Shown one piece after another: positions 28,492 through 38,027 of a stretch of 64,000 bases of DNA (the first letter of the stretch is position 1; every line of letters starts with the position of its first letter). Source of the DNA: Pseudomonas sp. ML96 (GTDB lineage: Bacteria > Pseudomonadota > Gammaproteobacteria > Pseudomonadales > Pseudomonadaceae). The notes beneath the pieces are model-generated. The model was not told where the DNA came from and did no database searches. It saw nothing but the letters and a program-made list of their open reading frames with translations. Where the stretch lies: positions 186,001 to 250,000 of the forward strand of contig NZ_JPMY01000010.1 of assembly GCF_000761545.1 (NCBI RefSeq), written 5' to 3'. The position numbers and the translations under genes are program-made.

Positions 28492-28514
28492 AAACCCGGC
28501 CCAGTGCCGGGTTT
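28492..28514 (+). terminator. Probable weak terminator after pgi
   Basis: The hairpin AAACCCGGC / GCCGGGTTT ends without a longer T-tract. Confidence 0.5.
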
Positions 28515-28562
28515 GTGCATTCTGGGCCACGGCGAGGTCGGATATTGCATAGACAGGCTTGA

Positions 28563-28614
28563 ACCAAGCAGGTGCTTGGTCCACCCTGATGCCACTTCGA
28601 ACCCACAATAACAA
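28563..28614 (+). promoter_or_regulatory. acsA leader: palindrome and Hfq/Crc CA motif
   Basis: The palindrome ACCAAGCAGGTGCTTGGT (28563-28580) could be an operator. Farther on, AATAACAA (28607-28614) is a perfect AANAANAA motif ending 10 bases before the acsA ATG and touching the ribosome-binding region. That is where Hfq/Crc blocks translation of catabolic mRNAs. Confidence 0.55.
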
Positions 28615-28624
28615 AGGCCCCGCC

Positions 28625-30562
28625 ATGTTCGAGATCACCCGCCATGCCGTGCCCGCCGCCGTACGCAAGCGTGCCCACCTGGATAACGAGGGCTATCAGC
28701 GCCTCTACCAGCAATCCATTGAGCAGCCAGAGGCGTTCTGGAGCGAGCAGGCGAAAGCCTTCCTGCACTGGTTCAAGCCCTGGGACGAGCTGCACCACAG
28801 CGACCTGGCCAAGGGCGAGGCGCGCTGGTTCAAGGGCGGCCAGCTCAACGTCGCCTACAACTGCATCGACCGCCATCTAGAGAAGCGCGGCGAACAGATC
28901 GCCATCATCTGGGAAGGCGACAACCCGGCCGAGTCGGCGCACATCACCTACAACAAGCTGCACCACAACGTCAGCCGCCTGGCCAACGTGCTGAAGAGCC
29001 GCGGCGTGAAGAAGGGCGACCGGGTGTGCATCTACATGCCCATGGTGCCGGAGGCGGCCTACGCCATGCTGGCCTGCACGCGCATCGGCGCCATCCACTC
29101 GGTGGTGTTCGGCGGCTTCTCCCCGGACGCCCTGCGCGACCGCATCCTCGATGCCGACTGCCGCACGGTGATCACCGCCGACGAGGGCGTGCGCGGCGGC
29201 AAGTACATCCCGCTGAAGAACAACGTCGACAAGGCCCTGCAGAGCTGCTCGAACGTCAGCACCGTACTGGTGGTCGAGCGCACCCAGGGCGAGATCGCCT
29301 GGGTGGAAGGCCGCGACCTCTGGTACCACCAGGCGCTCAAGGAGGTCAGCGCCGACTGCCCGGCCGAGCCGATGGACGCCGAGGACCCGCTGTTCATCCT
29401 CTACACCTCGGGCAGCACCGGCAAACCCAAGGGCGTGCTGCACACCACCGGCGGCTATCTGCTGGGCGCGGCGCTGACTCACAAGTACGTGTTCGACTAC
29501 CACGAGGGCGACATCTACTGGTGCACCGCCGACGTCGGCTGGGTCACCGGGCACAGCTACATCGTCTACGGCCCGCTGGCCAACGGCGCCATCACCCTGA
29601 TGTTCGAGGGCGTACCCAACTACCCGGACGCATCGCGCTTCTGGCAGGTGATCGACAAGCACCAGGTCAACATCTTCTACACCGCACCGACCGCCCTGCG
29701 CGCGCTGATGCGCGAAGGCGAGGCCGCGGTGAAGGCCACCGACCGCAGCAGCCTGCGCCTGCTCGGCTCGGTGGGCGAGCCGATCAACCCCGAAGCCTGG
29801 GAGTGGTACTACAACGTGGTCGGCGAGCAGCGCTGCCCGATCGTCGACACCTGGTGGCAGACCGAAACCGGCTCGATCCTGATCACGCCCCTGCCCGGCG
29901 CCACCGACCTGAAACCCGGCTCGGCCACTCGCCCGTTCTTCGGCGTGCAGCCGGTGCTGCTCGACGAGCAGGGCAAGGAGATCAGCGGCCCCGGCGCCGG
30001 CGTGCTGGCGATCAAGGCCAGCTGGCCGAGCCAGATCCGCAGCGTCTACGGCGACCATCAGCGCATGATCGACACCTACTTCAAGCCCTACCCCGGCTAC
30101 TACTTCACCGGCGACGGCGCGCGCCGCGACGAGGACGGCTATTGGTGGATCACCGGCCGCGTGGACGACGTGATCAACGTCTCCGGCCACCGTATCGGCA
30201 CCGCCGAGGTGGAAAGCGCCCTGGTGCTGCACGACGCGGTGGCCGAGGCCGCCGTGGTCGGCTATCCGCACGATCTCAAGGGCCAGGGCATCTACGCCTT
30301 CGTCACCACCATGAAGGGCCTGGAGCCTTCCGACGAGCTGAAGAAGGAACTACTGGCCCTGGTCGGCAAGGAGATCGGCAGCTTCGCCAAGCCGGAAATG
30401 ATCCAGTGGGCGCCAGGCCTGCCCAAGACCCGCTCGGGCAAGATCATGCGCCGTATCCTGCGCAAGATCGCCTGCAACGAGCTGGACAACATGGGCGACA
30501 CCTCGACCCTGGCCGATCCGTCGGTAGTGGACAGCCTGATCGAGCAGCGCCTGAACCAGTAG
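28625..30562 (+). CDS. acsA: Acetyl-CoA synthetase
   Basis: A 645-residue AMP-forming enzyme that activates acetate to acetyl-CoA through acetyl-AMP. The core motif [20 protein letters not shown] lies near residue 262, followed by [48 protein letters not shown], and the C-terminal [11 protein letters not shown]. The lysine in this last motif is the acetylation-controlled residue of the family. The start is ATG at 28625. Its leader carries a CA motif for Hfq/Crc control (see 28563-28614), placing it downstream of CrcZ, encoded 6 kb away. Confidence 0.97.
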   Translation: MFEITRHAVPAAVRKRAHLDNEGYQRLYQQSIEQPEAFWSEQAKAFLHWFKPWDELHHSDLAKGEARWFKGGQLNVAYNCIDRHLEKRGEQIAIIWEGDNPAESAHITYNKLHHNVSRLANVLKSRGVKKGDRVCIYMPMVPEAAYAMLACTRIGAIHSVVFGGFSPDALRDRILDADCRTVITADEGVRGGKYIPLKNNVDKALQSCSNVSTVLVVERTQGEIAWVEGRDLWYHQALKEVSADCPAEPMDAEDPLFILYTSGSTGKPKGVLHTTGGYLLGAALTHKYVFDYHEGDIYWCTADVGWVTGHSYIVYGPLANGAITLMFEGVPNYPDASRFWQVIDKHQVNIFYTAPTALRALMREGEAAVKATDRSSLRLLGSVGEPINPEAWEWYYNVVGEQRCPIVDTWWQTETGSILITPLPGATDLKPGSATRPFFGVQPVLLDEQGKEISGPGAGVLAIKASWPSQIRSVYGDHQRMIDTYFKPYPGYYFTGDGARRDEDGYWWITGRVDDVINVSGHRIGTAEVESALVLHDAVAEAAVVGYPHDLKGQGIYAFVTTMKGLEPSDELKKELLALVGKEIGSFAKPEMIQWAPGLPKTRSGKIMRRILRKIACNELDNMGDTSTLADPSVVDSLIEQRLNQ

Positions 30563-30619
30563 AATTGCGGCACAGTGCGGGAGCCGCCCGGCTCCCGCCC
30601 CTTCGCCGAGCCGTACCCC

Positions 30620-31498
30620 ATGGAATTCCTCCGCCAGCGCATCGAGCAGCAGGTCCTCAGCCTCAGCGGCATCGCCCTCGGGCAGATCGACTTCAGCCAG
30701 CCCCAGGGCGACCCCGGCCTGTTCGGCCCCGATGCAGTGTGCTGGCGCGTGCATGGCGACTTCACCAGCATGATGGTCGGCGGCATCAGCGCCCTGCTGC
30801 TGCAGGCCCTGCACCCTCTCGCGCTGGCCGGCGTGTGGGACCACTCGAATTTTCGCGAAGACCTGATCGGCCGCCTGCGCCGTACTGGCCAGTTCATCTC
30901 CGGTACCACCTTCGGCTCGCGCCGCGATGCCGAGTGGCTGATCGACAAGGTGCGCACCATCCACCTCAAGGTGGTCGGCACCGCGCCGGATGGCCGCCCC
31001 TACGCAGCCAGCGACCCGGCATTGCTGACCTGGGTGCATGTGGCCGAGGTCTCCAGCTTCCTCGCCGCCCACCTGCGCTACCGCAACCCGCAGCTCAGCG
31101 AGGCCGACCAGGACCGCTACTACGCCGAGGTGGCGCTGATCGCCGAGCGCCTCGGCGCCGAGAACGTGCCACGCTCGCGCGCCGAAGTCGCCGCCTACCT
31201 CGCCGCCGTGCGCCCGCAGTTGCTGTGTGATGAGCGCTCGCGGGAGATCCTGCGCATCCTGCAGGGCGCGCCGGCCCCGAGCGCCCTGGCCGTGCCAGTG
31301 GGCAAGCTGCTGATGCAGGCCGGCTTCGATCTGCTGCCGGAGTGGGCCCAGGCCATGCTCGGCACGCCGCTGGGTTCGGCCCGCAGCCGCGCCATTCGCG
31401 CCGGGGTGAACAGCCTGGCACCGACGCTGCGCTGGGCCGTGCGCGGCGGTGCAGTACATCGCGCGCGCCAGCGCATGGGCCTGCCGCCGCGCGACTGA
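30620..31498 (+). CDS. MpaB-like oxygenase-family protein (DUF2236)
   Basis: A 292-residue DUF2236 protein. Recognisable parts are the FGPDAVCWRVHGDFTSMMVGGISALLLQALHPLA region with the conserved His and the WVHVAEVSSFLAAHLRY helix, which hold the family's likely haem or metal ligands. Members include MpaB of fungi and latex-clearing protein Lcp relatives, both b-type haem oxygenases, but the substrate here cannot be guessed. ATG at 30620 was preferred to GTG at 30575 because the latter lies in a region that looks like leader. It follows acsA by 57 bases, and co-transcription is possible. Confidence 0.8.
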   Translation: MEFLRQRIEQQVLSLSGIALGQIDFSQPQGDPGLFGPDAVCWRVHGDFTSMMVGGISALLLQALHPLALAGVWDHSNFREDLIGRLRRTGQFISGTTFGSRRDAEWLIDKVRTIHLKVVGTAPDGRPYAASDPALLTWVHVAEVSSFLAAHLRYRNPQLSEADQDRYYAEVALIAERLGAENVPRSRAEVAAYLAAVRPQLLCDERSREILRILQGAPAPSALAVPVGKLLMQAGFDLLPEWAQAMLGTPLGSARSRAIRAGVNSLAPTLRWAVRGGAVHRARQRMGLPPRD

Positions 31499-31595
31499 GC
31501 GGTCGCACCCTGCACTGGCCGGGTTCCAAACGGCTATGCCAACATAATGCCCCCGTCGCGCCCACCGTGCGCGCCCCGATTTCGAGGAGCCCGTC

Positions 31596-32777
31596 ATGCA
31601 AGAAGTCGTCATCGTCGCCGCCACCCGCACCGCCATCGGCAGCTTCCAGGGCTCCCTGGCCAGCGTCCCCGCCGTCGAGCTGGGCGCCGCCGTGATCAAG
31701 CGCCTGCTGGAACAGACCGGCCTCAACGGCAGCGAAGTGGACGAGGTGATCCTCGGCCACGTGCTCACCGCCGGCGCCGGGCAGAACACCGCGCGCCAGG
31801 CCTCGATCAAGGCCGGCCTGCCGAATGCCGTGCCGGCACTGACCCTGAACAAGGTCTGCGGCTCCGGCCTCAAGGCCCTGCACCTGGGCGCCCAGGCGAT
31901 TCGCTGCGGCGATGCCGACGTCATCATCGCCGGCGGCATGGAGAACATGAGCCTGGCGCCCTACGTCATGCCCGCTGCCCGCACCGGCCAGCGCATGGGC
32001 CACGGCAAGCTGGTCGACACCATGATCCAGGACGGCCTGTGGGACGCCTTCAACGACTACCACATGGGCATCACCGCCGAGAACCTGGTGGAGAAATACG
32101 GCATCAGCCGCGAGCAGCAGGACGCCTTCGCCGCCGCCTCGCAGCAGAAAGCCGTGGCCGCCATCGAGGCCGGCCGCTTCAATGACGAGATCACGCCGAT
32201 CCTGATCCCGTCGCGCAAGGGCGACCCGGTCAGCTTCGCCAAGGACGAGCAGCCGCGCGCCGGCACCACCGCAGAAAGCCTGGCTGGCCTCAAGCCGGCG
32301 TTCAAGAAGGACGGCAGCGTCACCGCCGGCAACGCCTCCAGCCTCAACGACGGCGCCGCTGCCGTGTTGCTGACGAGCGCCGAGAAAGCTAAGTCCCTGG
32401 GTCTGCCGGTACTGGCCAAGATCGCCGCCTACGCCAACGCCGGCGTCGATCCGGCGATCATGGGCATCGGCCCGGTCTCGGCGACCAAGCGCTGCCTGGA
32501 GAAAGCTGGCTGGCAGCTGGCCGACCTCGACCTGATCGAGGCCAACGAAGCCTTCGCCGCCCAGGCCCTGTCGGTGGGCAAGGAGCTGGGCTGGGATGCG
32601 GCCAAGGTCAACGTCAACGGCGGCGCCATCGCCCTCGGCCACCCCATCGGCGCCTCCGGTTGCCGCGTGCTGGTGACCCTGCTGCACGAGATGATCAAGC
32701 GTGACGCCAAGAAGGGCCTGGCCACCCTGTGCATCGGCGGCGGTCAAGGTGTGGCGCTGGCGATCGAACGCACCTGA
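31596..32777 (+). CDS. atoB: Acetyl-CoA acetyltransferase (biosynthetic thiolase)
   Basis: A 393-residue thiolase condensing or cleaving acetoacetyl-CoA. The nucleophile Cys88 is in NKVCGSG; His349 in [10 protein letters not shown] and Cys379 in CIGGGQG complete the active site, and EANEAFAAQ is the family signature. Length and motifs fit AtoB/PhaA rather than the longer FadA fatty-acid thiolases. GAGGAG precedes the ATG. Confidence 0.93.
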   Translation: MQEVVIVAATRTAIGSFQGSLASVPAVELGAAVIKRLLEQTGLNGSEVDEVILGHVLTAGAGQNTARQASIKAGLPNAVPALTLNKVCGSGLKALHLGAQAIRCGDADVIIAGGMENMSLAPYVMPAARTGQRMGHGKLVDTMIQDGLWDAFNDYHMGITAENLVEKYGISREQQDAFAAASQQKAVAAIEAGRFNDEITPILIPSRKGDPVSFAKDEQPRAGTTAESLAGLKPAFKKDGSVTAGNASSLNDGAAAVLLTSAEKAKSLGLPVLAKIAAYANAGVDPAIMGIGPVSATKRCLEKAGWQLADLDLIEANEAFAAQALSVGKELGWDAAKVNVNGGAIALGHPIGASGCRVLVTLLHEMIKRDAKKGLATLCIGGGQGVALAIERT

Positions 32778-32796
32778 TCCGACTCGCGACGAGACT

Positions 32797-32822
32797 AACG
32801 CCGGCCTAGAGCCGGCGTTTTT
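32797..32822 (+). terminator. Intrinsic terminator after atoB
   Basis: The stem AACGCCGGC / GCCGGCGTT with loop CTAGA is followed by a T-tract that begins immediately. Confidence 0.87.
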
Positions 32823-32862
32823 CTTGGTAAACTGCGCGCCCTCCCGCTCCGAGACGCCGCGC

Positions 32863-33876
32863 ATGTCCTCTCTCGACCAGGCGCTCCGTGCCGCCCTCGA
32901 TGCCCGCCAGCCACTGTTGGCCGAACTGCACCAGCAGCAGACCGACTGCTACCGGCTGTTCCATGGCAGCCAGGAAGGCGCACCCGGCCTCACCGCCGAC
33001 CGCTACGGCCCGCAGCTGATGGTGCAGAGCTTCCATCAGACGCTGGAAACCGATGCCCTACTCGCCCTGCACGCGACCATCAACCAGCACCTCGGCCTCG
33101 GCCTGCAGCTGGTCTACAACGACCGCTCCGGCGGCAACTCTCGCGTCGACCGCCGCGATGCGGTGTACCAACCTGCGCCAGAAGCGCTGGTGGATATGAT
33201 CGGCCAGGAGTGGGGCCTCAACTACCGGGTCCGCGGGCGCCATCCGGGCCAGGACCCGCTGCTGTTCCTCGACCTGCGCAACGCCCGCGGCTGGGTCAAG
33301 GCCAACAGCGCCGGCAAGAGCGTACTCAACCTGTTCGCCTACACCTGCGGCGTCGGCCTTTGCGCTGCGGCGGGCGGCGCGCGCGAGGTACTCAACCTGG
33401 ACTTCGCCGAGGGCAACCTGGCGGTAGGCCGCGAAAACGTGGCGCTCAACCCGGGCCTGGCGATGGACTTCGTGCAGTCCGACTACTTCCCTGCCATCCG
33501 CCAGCTGGCCGGGCTGCCCATCGCCTCTCGCCGCGGACAGAAGCTGCCGAGCTACCCGCGCCTGGAACAGCGCCAGTTCGACCTGGTGCTGCTCGACCCG
33601 CCGGCCTGGGCCAAGAGCGCCTTCGGCACCGTCGACCTGCTGCGCGACTACCAGAGCCTGCTCAAGCCAGCGATCCTCGCCACCGCCGAGGATGGCGTGC
33701 TGATCTGCTGCAACAACCTGGCGAAGGTCGAGCTGGAGAAGTGGCGCAGCCAGGTGCTGCGCTGCGCCGAGAAACTCGGCCGACCAGTGCGTGACTGCGA
33801 GCAATTGCTGCCGGCTGCCGACTTCCCCTCGCGTGATGGCAAGCCGCCGCTGAAGACGCTGATCCTGCGCTTCTGA
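32863..33876 (+). CDS. Class I SAM-dependent methyltransferase, RlmI-like
   Basis: A 337-residue Rossmann-fold methyltransferase. The SAM-binding region is LNLFAYTCGVGLCAAAGGAREVLNLDFAEG (near residue 150), and the catalytic motif is LLDPPAWAKS near 242. N-terminal text (LTADRYGPQLMVQSFH) resembles the family of 23S rRNA m5C methyltransferases such as RlmI/YccW and related RlmK-like domains. Target RNA and position are not determinable here. The start ATG at 32863 was chosen over a longer frame because GAGACG lies upstream and the frame before it overlaps atoB. Confidence 0.8.
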   Translation: MSSLDQALRAALDARQPLLAELHQQQTDCYRLFHGSQEGAPGLTADRYGPQLMVQSFHQTLETDALLALHATINQHLGLGLQLVYNDRSGGNSRVDRRDAVYQPAPEALVDMIGQEWGLNYRVRGRHPGQDPLLFLDLRNARGWVKANSAGKSVLNLFAYTCGVGLCAAAGGAREVLNLDFAEGNLAVGRENVALNPGLAMDFVQSDYFPAIRQLAGLPIASRRGQKLPSYPRLEQRQFDLVLLDPPAWAKSAFGTVDLLRDYQSLLKPAILATAEDGVLICCNNLAKVELEKWRSQVLRCAEKLGRPVRDCEQLLPAADFPSRDGKPPLKTLILRF

Positions 33877-33960
33877 TCCCACTGCAAGCGGGCGCAGGCT
33901 CTGCGGCGCGTCACAGCGCCGCCCTGATGGCCCACAAAGCGGCGAGGCCCATGCCATACT

Positions 33961-33978
33961 CCAGACTCCTCAGTCTGG
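33961..33978. other. Perfect hairpin just before the DUF748 gene
   Basis: CCAGACT-CCTC-AGTCTGG (7-bp arms) ends 16 bases before the ATG and abuts the ribosome-binding GGAAGAAG. It could be an operator or a translation-modulating stem. Confidence 0.4.
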
Positions 33979-33994
33979 AAGAAGACGCTGCCTC

Positions 33995-36900
33995 ATGCTC
34001 AAAGGATTGCAACGCATCGCCTACGCCGTCGCGATCGTACTCGGCCTCTACGCCCTGCTCGGTTTCCTGATCCTGCCCGGTATCGGCCAGCGCGTGGCCA
34101 ACCAGCAGCTGAGCCAATTGGCCACCGTGCCGGCGCGCCTGGAGCGCGTTGAGCTGAACCCCTTCAGCCTGGAGCTGCAGCTCTGGGGCCTGCATATCGG
34201 CGAGGCAGACAAGCCGCAGGTGGCCTTCCAGCGCCTGTACGCCAACCTGCAGCTGGACAGCTTGTGGAGCGGCGCCCTGCATCTGGCCGACGTGGAGCTG
34301 GAGAAGGCGCATACCGAGGTGCTGTTCGCCAAGGACGGCAAGCTCAACCTGACCGGCCTGTTCAAGCTGCCGCCCAGCGAGCCGAAGCCAGCCCAGGAAG
34401 AGCCGAGCGAGCCCTTCCCCCTGCGTATCACCCGTATCGCCCTGATCGAGAACGGCCTGCACTTCGAGGACCTGCGCCCGAGCGAGCCGGTCGAGTTCGT
34501 CTACGACTCGCTGAACCTGGAACTGAAGAACCTCAGCACTCTGCCCGACGACAGCGCCGACATGCAGCTGGTCGCCACCGGCCCCTATGGCGGGCGCATC
34601 GACTGGCATGGCCAGGTCGGCCTCACCCCGATCACCTCCAAGGGCCAACTGAAGGTCACCGACGGCCGTCTCAAGGGCGTGTGGCCCTATGTCCGCGACG
34701 CCGTGCCGCTGGTACTGGAAGACGGCGTGCTCGACCTCAGCGCCGACTACTCGCTGAACCTGGCCAAGGGCACCGAGCTGCAGCTGAGCAACGTCAGCGC
34801 TGACCTCAGCAAGTTCGCCATCAAGAGCCCCGAGGACAAGCCGCTGGTGCGCCTGGAGCGCCTGGAGGTCGGCGAGACCAGCCTGGACCTGGCCAAGCAG
34901 CAGGTGGTGATCGGAACGATCCGCAGCCACAAGCTGGAAACCTGGGCCGCCCGCGAGAAAGATGGCCAGCTCGACTGGCAGAAGCTGTTCGCCAGCCATA
35001 GCAAACCGACGCCGGCAGCCATGCCTGCCGTAGAGCCGGCGCCCGATACCGCTCCCGAAGCTCCGGCTCCGACAGCAAACGAAGGTGGCACTGGCTCCAC
35101 GCCCACACCAGCGTCTGCGGAGAAAACCGAACCCGCGCCTACGGATGCACCGCAGCAAACCGCCAGCACCACGACATCAGCAGAGCCGGCAAAACCGGAA
35201 GAGCCAGCCAAGCCCTGGCAGGTGCTGCTGCGCGATGTACAGCTGCGCGAATACCAGATCCACCTAGCCGACCGCGCCGCAGGCAGCCAGGAGGTCAAGC
35301 TCGACCTGGCGCCACTCAACCTCGACATCAAGGACTTCGACAGCCTCGGCACCTCGCCCTTCGGCCTCAAGCTGGAGACGGGAGTGAACAAGCGCGGCCA
35401 GCTCAAGGCCGAGGGCCAGGTCCAGCTGCAGCCGACCACCGCCAAGCTGCAACTGGTCACCCGCGACATCGACCTGCGCCTGGCGCAGTCCTACATCAGT
35501 CCCTTCGTGCGCCTGGAGCTACGCAGCGGCCAGCTCGGCAGCGACCTGGCGGTGGACCTGAAGAGCGTCGAGCCGCTGGCCTTCAGCATTGGCGGGCGCG
35601 CCGAGGTCAACCAGCTGCACACCCTGGACACCATCAAGGACCGCGACTTCCTCAAGTGGCAGCAACTGGTGGTCGAGGGCCTGGACTATCGCCACGGCGA
35701 AGGCCTGGCGATCAAGCAGATCAACCTGCAGCAGCCCTATGCGCGCTTCATCATCAACGAAGACCTGACCACCAACGTCAACGACCTGATGATCCCGCAG
35801 CCGGCGCAGCCCAATGCCAAGGCCGAACCGGCGGGCAAGCCGCTGCCGATCCGCATCGGCGGCGTCGCCATCAAGGACGGCTCGGCCAACTTCGCCGACT
35901 TCAGCCTGACACCCGACTTCGCCACCGCGATCCAGCAGCTCAATGGCCAGATCGGCACCCTGGACAACCAGAGCCCGCAGGCCGCCAGCGTCAATATCAC
36001 CGGCAAGGTCGACAAGTACGCGCCGGTCAGCATCAAGGGCAAGCTGACCCCCTTCGACCCGATGAACAGCCTGGATATCGCCACCAGCTTCAAGAACGTC
36101 GAGCTGACCACCCTCACCCCCTACTCCGGCAAGTTCGCCGGCTACCGCATCAAGAAGGGCCGCCTCAATCTCGACCTGCGCTACCAGATCGAGAAGGGCC
36201 AGTTGAACGCCGAGAACAAGCTGCTGCTGGAAGACCTGCAGCTGGGCGAGAAGGTCGACAGCAAGGACGCCGTGGACTTGCCGATCCGCCTGGCCGTGGC
36301 CCTGCTCAAGGACACCAAGGGCAACATCGATATCCAGCTGCCGCTGCAGGGCAACCTCAACGACCCGCAGTTCAGCGTCATGCCCATCGTCTGGCAGACC
36401 CTGCGCAACCTGGTACTGCGCGCCGCCCAGGCACCGTTCAAGTTCATCGCCGGCCTGGTCGGCGGCAGCAACGACGACCTCAGCCAGGTGCAGTTCGCCG
36501 CCGGCAGCAGCGAGCTAGACGGCGCTGCGCAGAAGTCCCTGGATACCCTCGCAGCAGCACTCAAGGAACGCCCGGTGCTGCGTCTGGAGGTGGAAGGCGG
36601 CAGCGCCCAGGCCAGCGATGGCCCCCTGGTCGCCGCACAGCGCCTGGAGCGCGAGTACCAGACCACCCAGTACAAGATCATGCAGCGCAATGGCGATACG
36701 GTGCCCGCCGCGCCCGAACAACTGGTGGTGGACGAGGACGACAAGCAGGTGCTGCTGGAAGGCATCTACCGCGCACGCCTGAAGCAGCAGCCCCCGGCCG
36801 AGTGGAAAGAACTGTCAAACGACGAGCGCACAGCGAAGATGCGCGACGCCGTGCTGCAATCCTGGAGCAGCAACGAAGTACTGCTGCGCCGGCTCGGCCA

Positions 36901-37042
36901 GGCCAGGGCCGCCAGCATCAAGGATTACCTGGTAGAACGCGGCGGCCTGGAAGACCAGCGCATCCACCTGCTCGATGTCAGCCTGAGCCAGAGCCCAGCC
37001 GCCGCTCAAGTGCCCACCGTACTGCATCTGGGAAGCATGTAA
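33995..37042 (+). CDS. Large DUF748 (AsmA-like) envelope protein
   Basis: A 1015-residue protein with an N-terminal membrane anchor (about residues 10-32), followed by a periplasmic body rich in beta-strands, as in AsmA/TamB-type bridge proteins. Two DUF748-like repeats flank a proline-, threonine- and alanine-rich linker (about 343-410, PAAMPAVEPAPDTAPEAPAP-type text). The family resembles lipid-transport bridging proteins between the membranes; a role in envelope lipid or protein homeostasis is inference. The stop overlaps the next gene (TAATG). Confidence 0.85.
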   Translation: MLKGLQRIAYAVAIVLGLYALLGFLILPGIGQRVANQQLSQLATVPARLERVELNPFSLELQLWGLHIGEADKPQVAFQRLYANLQLDSLWSGALHLADVELEKAHTEVLFAKDGKLNLTGLFKLPPSEPKPAQEEPSEPFPLRITRIALIENGLHFEDLRPSEPVEFVYDSLNLELKNLSTLPDDSADMQLVATGPYGGRIDWHGQVGLTPITSKGQLKVTDGRLKGVWPYVRDAVPLVLEDGVLDLSADYSLNLAKGTELQLSNVSADLSKFAIKSPEDKPLVRLERLEVGETSLDLAKQQVVIGTIRSHKLETWAAREKDGQLDWQKLFASHSKPTPAAMPAVEPAPDTAPEAPAPTANEGGTGSTPTPASAEKTEPAPTDAPQQTASTTTSAEPAKPEEPAKPWQVLLRDVQLREYQIHLADRAAGSQEVKLDLAPLNLDIKDFDSLGTSPFGLKLETGVNKRGQLKAEGQVQLQPTTAKLQLVTRDIDLRLAQSYISPFVRLELRSGQLGSDLAVDLKSVEPLAFSIGGRAEVNQLHTLDTIKDRDFLKWQQLVVEGLDYRHGEGLAIKQINLQQPYARFIINEDLTTNVNDLMIPQPAQPNAKAEPAGKPLPIRIGGVAIKDGSANFADFSLTPDFATAIQQLNGQIGTLDNQSPQAASVNITGKVDKYAPVSIKGKLTPFDPMNSLDIATSFKNVELTTLTPYSGKFAGYRIKKGRLNLDLRYQIEKGQLNAENKLLLEDLQLGEKVDSKDAVDLPIRLAVALLKDTKGNIDIQLPLQGNLNDPQFSVMPIVWQTLRNLVLRAAQAPFKFIAGLVGGSNDDLSQVQFAAGSSELDGAAQKSLDTLAAALKERPVLRLEVEGGSAQASDGPLVAAQRLEREYQTTQYKIMQRNGDTVPAAPEQLVVDEDDKQVLLEGIYRARLKQQPPAEWKELSNDERTAKMRDAVLQSWSSNEVLLRRLGQARAASIKDYLVERGGLEDQRIHLLDVSLSQSPAAAQVPTVLHLGSM

Positions 37043-37332
37043 TGAGCCGCAGTCTCCAAGCTCTCTCCCTGCTGCTGGCCTGCGGCCTGGCCGAGGCCGG
37101 CACGCTGCGTTGCGGCAGCAAGCTAGTCAACGAAGGTGATCGTGCCTTCGAGGTCGAGCGCAAGTGCGGCCCACCCGCCCATCGTGATCTCGTTGGCTAT
37201 ACCGGCGGCTACTACGGTGGACGGGAAATGGTGATCGAGGAATGGGTATACGGCCCCACCAACGGCATGCTCAGCATCCTCACCTTCCAGGGCAATCGCC
37301 TGACCCGCATCGAAACCAAACGCGCCGACTGA
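37042..37332 (+). CDS. DUF2845 small secreted protein, copy A
   Basis: A 96-residue protein with a signal peptide (cleavage probably after AEA, residue ~19) and the DUF2845 pattern: TLRCGSKLVNEGD, ERKCGPPAHRD, EEWVYGPTNGMLSILTFQGNRLTRIETKR. Two cysteines (in LRCG and RKCG) could form a disulfide in the periplasm. It is translationally coupled to the DUF748 gene by a one-base overlap. No function is known for the family. Confidence 0.85.
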   Translation: MSRSLQALSLLLACGLAEAGTLRCGSKLVNEGDRAFEVERKCGPPAHRDLVGYTGGYYGGREMVIEEWVYGPTNGMLSILTFQGNRLTRIETKRAD

Positions 37333-37387
37333 CAGGCAGCCGATCATGGATGTAGGCTGCTAGAAACACTCTGAGCAGCCGCCCAAG

Positions 37388-37687
37388 ATGTACAAGCTAT
37401 TCCTTCTCGCCTCCCTGCTACTGACCGGCATCGCCGAAGCCGGCTCTACCCTGCGCTGCGGCAATCGATTGATCAGTACCCAGGACCTGGCCAGTGAGAT
37501 CGAAAGCAAATGCGGAGAACCGAGCAGCCGCTCGTTCCTCGGCTATCGAGAAGTGGTGGACTACTACGGAATCGTCTCGGAGATACCAATCGAAGAGTGG
37601 AGCTACGGCCCGAAGAACGGCATGTATTACTTTCTCCGTCTAGAGGGCAATCGCCTGATCAAGATTGAGAGTAAACGCGGCGACTAA
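37388..37687 (+). CDS. DUF2845 small secreted protein, copy B
   Basis: A 99-residue paralogue of the preceding gene, 55 bases downstream in the same direction. It has its own signal peptide and the same motifs (STLRCGNRLIS, ESKCGEPSSRSF, EEWSYGPKNGMYYFLRLEGNRLIKIESKRGD). The two cysteines are kept. The pair arose by tandem duplication and has diverged mainly in the middle section. Function unknown. Confidence 0.85.
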   Translation: MYKLFLLASLLLTGIAEAGSTLRCGNRLISTQDLASEIESKCGEPSSRSFLGYREVVDYYGIVSEIPIEEWSYGPKNGMYYFLRLEGNRLIKIESKRGD

Positions 37688-37737
37688 AGCGCACGCCAAT
37701 CAACCTTTCATCCACCATCGATGTGCAGGGCGACCAC

Positions 37738-37765
37738 AAAAAAGCCCCGCATTGCGGGGCTTTTT
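37738..37765. terminator. Bidirectional intrinsic terminator, identical to 543-570
   Basis: It has the same 28 bases as at 543-570. It separates the converging DUF2845 and CsbD genes. Confidence 0.87.
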
Positions 37766-37777
37766 CAAATCAGGCAG

Positions 37778-37975
37778 CTACAGCTTGCTGCTGAAATCGC
37801 GCACTTCCTGTTGCGCCCGCTCCTTGGTCCAGCCGTAGCGCTCCTGGAGTTTGCCTTCCAGATATTCGCTATGGCCTTCGACGATATCCAGATCGTCGTT
37901 GGTCAGGTTGCCCCAGCGCTCCTGGATACGACCGGAGAGCTGCTTCCACTTACCTTTGATCACATCGGAATTCAT
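37778..37975 (-). CDS. CsbD-family stress protein
   Basis: A 65-residue CsbD protein: [46 protein letters not shown] is the full family pattern. These small acidic-basic helical proteins accumulate in general stress response; their molecular activity is unknown. The ATG at 37975 has an AAGGAG ribosome site, and the longer frame upstream was not used. It follows the BON gene by 52 bases and probably shares its transcript and its sigma-54 promoter. Confidence 0.9.
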   Translation of the reverse strand: MNSDVIKGKWKQLSGRIQERWGNLTNDDLDIVEGHSEYLEGKLQERYGWTKERAQQEVRDFSSKL

Positions 37976-38027
37976 GAGTCTGACTCCTTCTGAGGAGCCG
38001 CCGGCATCAAGCCGGCAGCTCATTGGG

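Noticed and set aside
26738-28876. Long minus-strand frame opposite pgi
   Set aside because: Shadow of pgi; the translation has no known domain and runs across the panD terminator.
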